Assembly: GCA_022813625.1 (NCBI GenBank)
Contig: JAKLMB010000014.1
Coordinates: 248,001-312,000 of the forward strand
Origin: Aaosphaeria pasadenensis
Lineage: Eukaryota; Ascomycota; Dothideomycetes; Pleosporales
DNA: 64,000 nt
Reading direction: 5' to 3'
Numbering within the stretch: the first letter of the stretch is position 1; every line of letters begins with the position of its first letter. Under the pieces are notes generated by a model, which searched no databases, was not told the origin of the DNA, and was given only the letters and a program-made list of their open reading frames with translations. Of the stretch, positions 58,744-64,000 are shown piece after piece. A program made the position numbers and the translations under genes.

Positions 58744-59330
58744 TTAGACCCCCTGGTCCGAGTCAAACTCGTCGCTTTCACTGCCACTACCGTACACCGG
58801 GGATCCCGCCTCGAGTGGAGAGAGGCTGTCCAAATCATCGTCGCTGGAGACGACTGGCGGATCGTCGTCACTACTGCTGACTGGGGAGTCTGATTCGAGA
58901 GGCGAATCATTGTTCAAGTCCTCATCGCTTGCTTCAGAGGCGTCGTACTCGGTGGTATAGCCGGCGTCATCATAACGTTCATCGTCTTCCGCATCGTCTT
59001 CCGCCTGCAAAGCTCCCGGTGCTGATTTCCAATCAGCCTTTCGATCCCTGAGCGTCTTCACCATGGCCCGGATGTAATCTGGTAGCCTTTCATCTGCATT
59101 GACCAGAGGCGTCAGTGATACGAAGTCCTCAAACTGAGAAGGGCTAACTACATACTCGGGTTCGTGCGACGATCATAATAGCCTTTAAGAATCTTAATCA
59201 TCCTGTTGTTCTCCTTGAAGAGTGGATCTCTGTTCTTGAGCCATTGGCGGATGCTGCGGAAGACCTTGATCAATGTATTTACCAAATGAATGGTCATGAT
59301 AATAGTCTCACCCACTGGTATGTAAACCAT
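58744..59330 (-). pseudogene. acidic-tailed protein gene, probably frameshifted
   Basis: A - strand frame from 59330 to 59148 (RSIRQWLKNRDPLFKENNR, then KGYYDRRTNP) stops, while the next frame takes up at once with EYVVSPSQFEDFVSLTPLVN and runs to 58744 through LRDRKADWKSAPGALQ and an Asp/Glu/Ser-rich tail. The two parts read as one protein broken by a single-base change near 59160. An intron of the 22 nt available is too short. The frame is also open upstream of 59330 (RIVLDIIMVYIPVGETIIM), so the 5' end is not resolved. I do not recognise the family. A sequencing error is an alternative to true decay. Confidence 0.45.
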
Positions 59331-59741
59331 GATGATATCCAGGACGATGCGAAGCCACGATCTGACAGTAGCATATCATGCACGAACATCGAGCCATATT
59401 TATATTACTTGTTTGCACTTAAAGTTCCATGCGTACACCCACAGACATAGTAAGTTTGCTCGGCCCTGCGAGGAAGGTAATGTCCTTTTGTACAGTGCCC
59501 TACTTTCGTGACTATTTATAGCTTCTGCATGAGTGTCAACAATATTGGGCTCACTGTCCATAGAGTGCTACTATGGTAGTGAATGTATTCTATTGCTTGT
59601 TCTGAGGCTACTTAGGTAGGTACTGCGACAACGATTGATCTTGTCAGACAATTATGTGGATTGAGGGAAGGAAGTCTGCTATGATACTCGTGATCAATCA
59701 TTGTATTGCACTTCGCCAAGGGCCTCCAAGTCATGCCGTTC
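59331..59741. other. intergenic, possible 5' part of the broken gene
   Basis: The - strand frame described for 58744-59330 stays open to about 59375. The rest shows no gene. Confidence 0.35.
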
Positions 59742-62151
59742 TCAGTACGCGTACCAACCCTGTCTTCCGGTGCCAGATTCACCTTTAGGCCACCCAAACC
59801 AGCGCTTGCACCACGTCGTCAACCTCGAGTCCTGTAGAAACTCCTGAACTAATGGATGTCTTTTCCCCACTCTCCAGACGTAGTTGTAAGTCAATTCCAA
59901 AGCCCATCTGACCCCCAGCTCCAGAATCCACATGATCCCGAGCACAATCATCACTCTTCGGTCCCTGTTGCTGTAGTACTTAATACCCAATACTGTGAAC
60001 AACAAGCCAATTGCGAGCTGTGAGCATGTCCAGATAGGCCCGTGATTAATGCGTTTCAACAGCTTGACGCTTCTGGGAAGCGCGCTACCTCTCAGGTCGG
60101 GAGTCAAAGCATCGATCCACTGTGCATGCATGATGTCGTTACCCAGGCGTTTGCTGCGGTCTTGGGTCTCGAACAAATCGATGATCATGGGAATAAGAGC
60201 GACATAGACTATGAGTAAGAGCCATACGGGACTAAAACTAATCGCGCTCGGTATGCATCCAATGAGTCCTGTTAAGAGAAGGTAAAGGGAAAAGAAGAGC
60301 ATTATATGAGAGTCGCGGTGCATGTACATTGGTACTACTACCTCTATGCCTGGGTCCCCCCCCATGAGAGGGTCTCGGTGGGGTTTGAGGCGCAGGGCAT
60401 CGCCAAAGTCTAACTCATCGGTTATTGTTCGTCATGATCGATCGTGTTGTCCAAAGTCTGGGGACTACAGATTGCTTACCACATTGAATCTCAAACGCTT
60501 GTTCAGGCAATGTGACGAAGAGATTCTCGTGGCTTGAGACACCTCTGTCAAGATTGGAAGTTCTTTCCAACGTACAGCTCATTGCACAAAGCCTTTTCAA
60601 CTGCCATTTGCTCTCCGCATCCATATCTGATATTCGCTCAAAAATGGCTGCGCTGCTCTTAAGGTCGTCATCTGAAGCGTCTGTGTCCTTGATCATTAGT
60701 ACTAAGGGAGAACGGTTCGGTAGTCGTGCTAGGACGCTGTGAGAGAAGCGTAAGTGAACTGAACGTTGCCCAGTGACAGTCTCGATGACAAGCTCATTGC
60801 GCTTCAAAGCTCGCGTGTCAACAAGGTATAGACCTGGCGAGACTAGTCCAGCCATGGCGGCCCCCGCTGTGAGCACCAATGTGGATTCTTCGTGAGAATA
60901 TCGTCTGAGGTAGTTGCCAGAGAATTCTTGTGCGCTCATCTTCTTAGGCAGCCAACAAGCTTCAGAACAAACATCTGTGTTGTACATGAAGTCCAAGGGG
61001 ACAATTTCAAGCGAATTGAAGATGGTACGTAACTGCCGGCTTCGGTCCGCTTCGTGTCTGATCGTTACCAGAGGACCAACAACGAGGTCCATCATCAGCG
61101 CAAAGATGAGATAAAGATCAGCTTCTTGCGAGGTGGTCCTCGACATGAGAGCTGTCCATACCTCGGCGAATGTTTCTTGATCTCGCCCGATGATGAAGCG
61201 TCGCGATGCGTATTCTTGAGTCTGACGAGGGCCGGGAAGATCGGAGATCCATTTAGTGAGTTCTTGACGCAATGCGCTGGCTTGTTCTGGGCTGCCTTGA
61301 AAGATAAGGTAGCGGAGACGCGTCAAATAGATAGGTTCATCATTCAGCAAGGCGAATAATCGGCCAGCCATGGCGCCTTCTTGATAGGTCCAACATCGTC
61401 GCATCCAGTCCGAGCGAATGAAGCGGCCATATAATTGGTTGGGATCAGTCCTCAGCATCTTGTTTTCAAGATGGCGCATCTCCGGATCAATGACTAGCAC
61501 AGAATGCGCACCAGCGTATATATGTGTCATGCGGTCGATGGCCATCCCGCGCATCTCCCTACTTGCCGCTGTCTCATCTTCGCCGCTCATTTCGCGTACA
61601 GGAATGCAAAGTGTGTCAACCCAGAAGAGATCAATATCCCCAAGTACAAGTTGCCGATGTATGCGGCGGAACATGTTTCGAAATGAGGGCATTCTCCCTG
61701 CCTCGATAATCCGCCGAATCTGTGTTCCGGACGCTGCAACCTTTCGGAGTTGACATTCATACAGCTCATTGGCATTGGGATTTCCAAGACCGCCTGTCCA
61801 TACGTGTGACACAGCCACATATCGAGCCTCGAAAGTCGCTTTGACTACTTCGATCCCAAATTTGCCCTTCCCAGAAGTTCTGAAACGAAGCAAAGGTATG
61901 CTGCCGCTCCTAATGCAATCTTTGATGTCTGTCAGCGAGGGGCCCACCAGTCCACAACCCTCACAGTCGCTGCAGTGCTTGGGTTTGTTGTTGCCTTTCT
62001 TGATATGACCCCTGCATCCATGTTCAGTACACCGCGAATGGGCGCTGTCTTCAGATTGTGGAAGTGTTGTAAGATGTCTCTGTGCTGCCCGGGAATATGT
62101 CGCTTTAATGTGACTTCGGTACACTGGGCAGAAGTTCTGACCTTGCGACAT
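59742..62151 (-). CDS. HET-domain protein with C-terminal membrane segments
   Basis: Exons 62151-60480 and 60409-59742 encode 779 residues. The 70-nt intron (gtaagc .. aataac .. gttag) joins FEIQC to DFGDALRL. The HET domain carries YVAVSHVWTGGLGN (111-124), FWVDTLCIPV (176-185), the IYAGA segment (211-215) and RCWTYQEGAM (252-261). Such domains trigger incompatibility cell death or related self/non-self responses in fungi. Before it, Cys/His residues (C41, H44, C46, C60, C63, C66) could bind a metal. The C-terminal ~200 residues after the intron have about four hydrophobic segments (LFFSLYLLLTGLIG, VWLLLIVYVALIPM), an uncommon membrane tail for a HET protein. Confidence 0.85.
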
Positions 62152-62867
62152 GATGTGTTCGGTGTGTTAGATGATGAGGTCGTGTAATATCGAGGACCGG
62201 ATACGAGCCATACTATATAAGTTTGTAGTCACTAGACAATGTTCATCTACAAGTGTGATAAGGCTGAGTGCGACCAGGCGGTACACAAAGTTCCAGAGTG
62301 ATCCTTCAAAGCCGCATAGCCTCACAGCCTTCCAAGGAATCCCGTAACACCACGCTCTGATTGGACCACAGAAGGACATGATGTCGGAACAAAAGGACAT
62401 AAACCGGTTTTGACCTAGCGCTTCCGAACATGCACCTATCCTGTCCTCCTGTGTGCTGATCAGCCCACCTACGAATTATCTCCAGACAGACCGAGCGGGA
62501 AAGCAAGCAGGAATTATTCACCCCCTACTAAGTACTTACGCATAGCTAGCAATGCTAAGTAGCATTATCCTCGCAGATTGACGTGCGACTTGCCCTTGCG
62601 CCATTCTGGCCATTCCGGCTATGGCCTCAAAAACATGTGGCCACGAATATGTCCCTTCGCGCTTCGACAAGATGTCTGATGTCCATTTAACGCAACTGTA
62701 TTGTCCTTCTGGAAATACCAGTACTGTTCATAGTCGCTTTCCAACCGTGTCGAATGCGAACTCAACATGGATAAATACCCCTCTGTCTCTCCATATTCCC
62801 CAGCTCTATACTCATCTTCTATCCTCCTTGTCCAATCCATCACATCAGTTACTATTCCAGCACCATC
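62152..62867. other. intergenic, shared 5' region of HET and zinc-finger mini-gene
   Basis: The two genes are transcribed away from each other. No additional gene seen. Confidence 0.45.
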
Positions 62868-63261
62868 ATGGCTTACTGCGACTATTCCACCTGCTACAAC
62901 CAGCAATATACTAGCCCCTCGGGCACAGTCTACAAATACTGCAGACTCCGTAGGCACCTCAGACACATCCCTCCCTGAAACCTGCTAACGACCAACAGAT
63001 TCCTGCACAGTCATGGACTGCCGCAAGGAGTCGTACAAGAACGAGTACACGGGGACGAGATACCCTTACTGTAACAACCGTAGGTATATCTGGAAAGAGG
63101 AAGGGACAAAATTGACTTGGAATAGATAGATGTCATTATGGGGATTGTTCGGGGAGGGCCGAAAGGCCTGGGGGAAACTGTGCGATGCGTAAGTTTGTGC
63201 AGGACTTGTGGTTGCAAAGTAGTGTGCTAATGAATATGTAGATGAGGATGAGGATGATTGA
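62868..63261 (+). CDS. mini-protein of three C-x4-C..C-x2-H units, one per exon
   Basis: Exons 62868-62949, 62999-63079, 63126-63188 and 63242-63261 encode 81 residues. Introns of 49, 46 and 53 nt start gtaggc, gtaggt and gtaagt and end ccaacag, gaatag and atgtag; the first and third have gctaac/gctaat branch sites. Each intron is in phase 1 and splits a His codon (c|at). The protein is three units: C-x4-C-x15-C-x2-H, C-x4-C-x16-C-x2-H and C-x4-C-x10-C-x2-H, ending in an acidic HEDEDD tail. The spacing looks like small zinc-binding fingers, similar in outline to WRKY19-like repeats. Role unknown. Intron 2 is the weakest junction; reading through it would give a 70-residue protein. Confidence 0.62.
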
Positions 63262-63608
63262 AACAGTACGGTGGGAAGGAGAGCTGGTTATTTTGATACA
63301 TGAATTGGAATGGTGATGTGTGAGTAGGGGGAGCAAGTACAGTTGAATGAGGATGGTCGCAGTAGCTCGCTGAATGTTTATAAGAAGGGTTGGCCGTGAG
63401 ATGCCGGGGCTTGATAGCCGTGCCGGTAATATATGAATTGACTTTGTCTTTTGTTCAACGCTTCCATGATATAACAAACAATTGAGGATTTGATCAAGCG
63501 TAGGCGGAGTTCCGGTCTGACAAGGGTTATGTTCCTGTGCTTTTGTTAGAGGCGACTCGGCTCGGAACTCTCTGTTCGGGATGGTCCTGAGGGCTCTTCC
63601 CCTAAGAA
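63262..63608. other. intergenic, nothing seen
   Basis: The - strand frame at 63624-63136 overlaps the mini-gene and shows no family features. Confidence 0.4.
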
Positions 63609-63677
63609 AATTTCTTCCGGGCATTACGAGGCGGGAATGAACAATCTAGTGTAGGGATAAGACAATGGCATCGGTAG
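63609..63677 (+). pseudogene. relic of a GH127 C-terminus
   Basis: The last ~22 codons of the GH127 gene at 54176-56375 recur here, from FFRA.RGGN through VGIRQWHR to the TAG stop, still free of stops and with mostly conservative changes. The following 3' flank also matches weakly (gtagtctt). No upstream GH127 sequence is visible, so this is a 3' fragment. Confidence 0.8.
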
Positions 63678-64000
63678 TCTTCTATGTTCGCGCTGCCAAG
63701 TAATGTAAAAATCTAATCTAGAATGCACTCCACATCAATGATCACTAGACTACGTCCGTCTTGGAAAAGGATTGTGCTCGATAGGCCAATGGGAAATGTG
63801 CCCACAACCTGTTATAAATTAGGCCAACCTCTTATGGGAATAGATCATTTTGTGAAATTGTTGGTTTCCAGATTCATCACTTCATCACAATAATGTGGCC
63901 ATGCTTACGAGCCCAATTCACACCCTGGCTGCAGGAAGTTTCAACCGGTGCCTAAATATGTAGAATGTCTTCTCCTTTGAGTAAATACTTGAGCATAAAA
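63678..64000. other. intergenic to window end, nothing clear
   Basis: No gene recognised. The first ~40 bp continue the GH127 3'-flank similarity. Confidence 0.4.

Noticed and set aside
62619..62966. 115-codon - strand frame
   Set aside because: It overlaps the first exon of the zinc-finger-like mini-gene and shows no family or splice support.
63136..63624. 162-codon - strand frame
   Set aside because: Antisense to the mini-gene's last exons and to the GH127 relic; low-complexity Ser/Thr/Ile composition.

Overview
The window is nuclear DNA of a filamentous ascomycete. Genes are split by short introns (46-98 nt) with GT..CTAAC/CTGAC..AG signals. The families are typical of Pezizomycotina: a Zn2Cys6 regulator, HET, Clr5, fungal rhodopsin-like, MBOAT_2 and peroxisomal amine oxidase genes. 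A Dothideomycete or Leotiomycete is plausible, but the sequence alone does not settle it. I placed exon borders by hand from splice signals and reading phase. No RNA gene, CRISPR array or intact transposon was seen.

Left part (1-9 kb): a duplication-rich, decayed region. It holds the broken end of an unrecognised gene (1-440), a good wax-synthase-like acyltransferase (863-2176), a diverged second copy of that gene's 3' end and flank (about 5.2-6.1 kb), four relics of another repeated unit, two near-perfect palindromes and three minisatellites. A small three-exon gene (8366-8825) and an ankyrin protein (9829-11333) follow.

Amine block (12.1-21.1 kb): a peroxisomal copper amine oxidase ending in SKL, a divergently transcribed GABA/choline-type permease, an aldehyde dehydrogenase also ending in SKL, and a Zn2Cys6 regulator. 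Together they look like a complete primary-amine utilisation cluster: uptake, two peroxisomal oxidation steps and local control. GATA-type sites lie in both promoters.

Middle (22.9-39 kb): a Kex2-site-containing cysteine-rich secreted protein, a long gene-poor gap, an uncharacterised multi-span membrane protein, a hormone-sensitive-lipase-type hydrolase, a seven-exon HAK/KUP potassium transporter with one GC-AG intron, a fungal rhodopsin-like protein and an IroE/Fes-type esterase.

Glycan block (42.1-56.4 kb): a secreted DUF1680/GH127-type enzyme, a secreted L-amino-acid oxidase, a GH39-like enzyme, a GH36 alpha-galactosidase sharing a divergent promoter with it, and an intracellular GH127 enzyme. 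The combination suggests plant cell-wall glycoprotein (extensin or arabinogalactan) breakdown.

Right part (56.9-64 kb): a Clr5 protein, a probably frameshifted acidic protein, a HET-domain protein with a membrane tail, a previously unmarked four-exon mini-protein with three Cx4C..Cx2H zinc-finger-like repeats, and a relic of a GH127 3' end.
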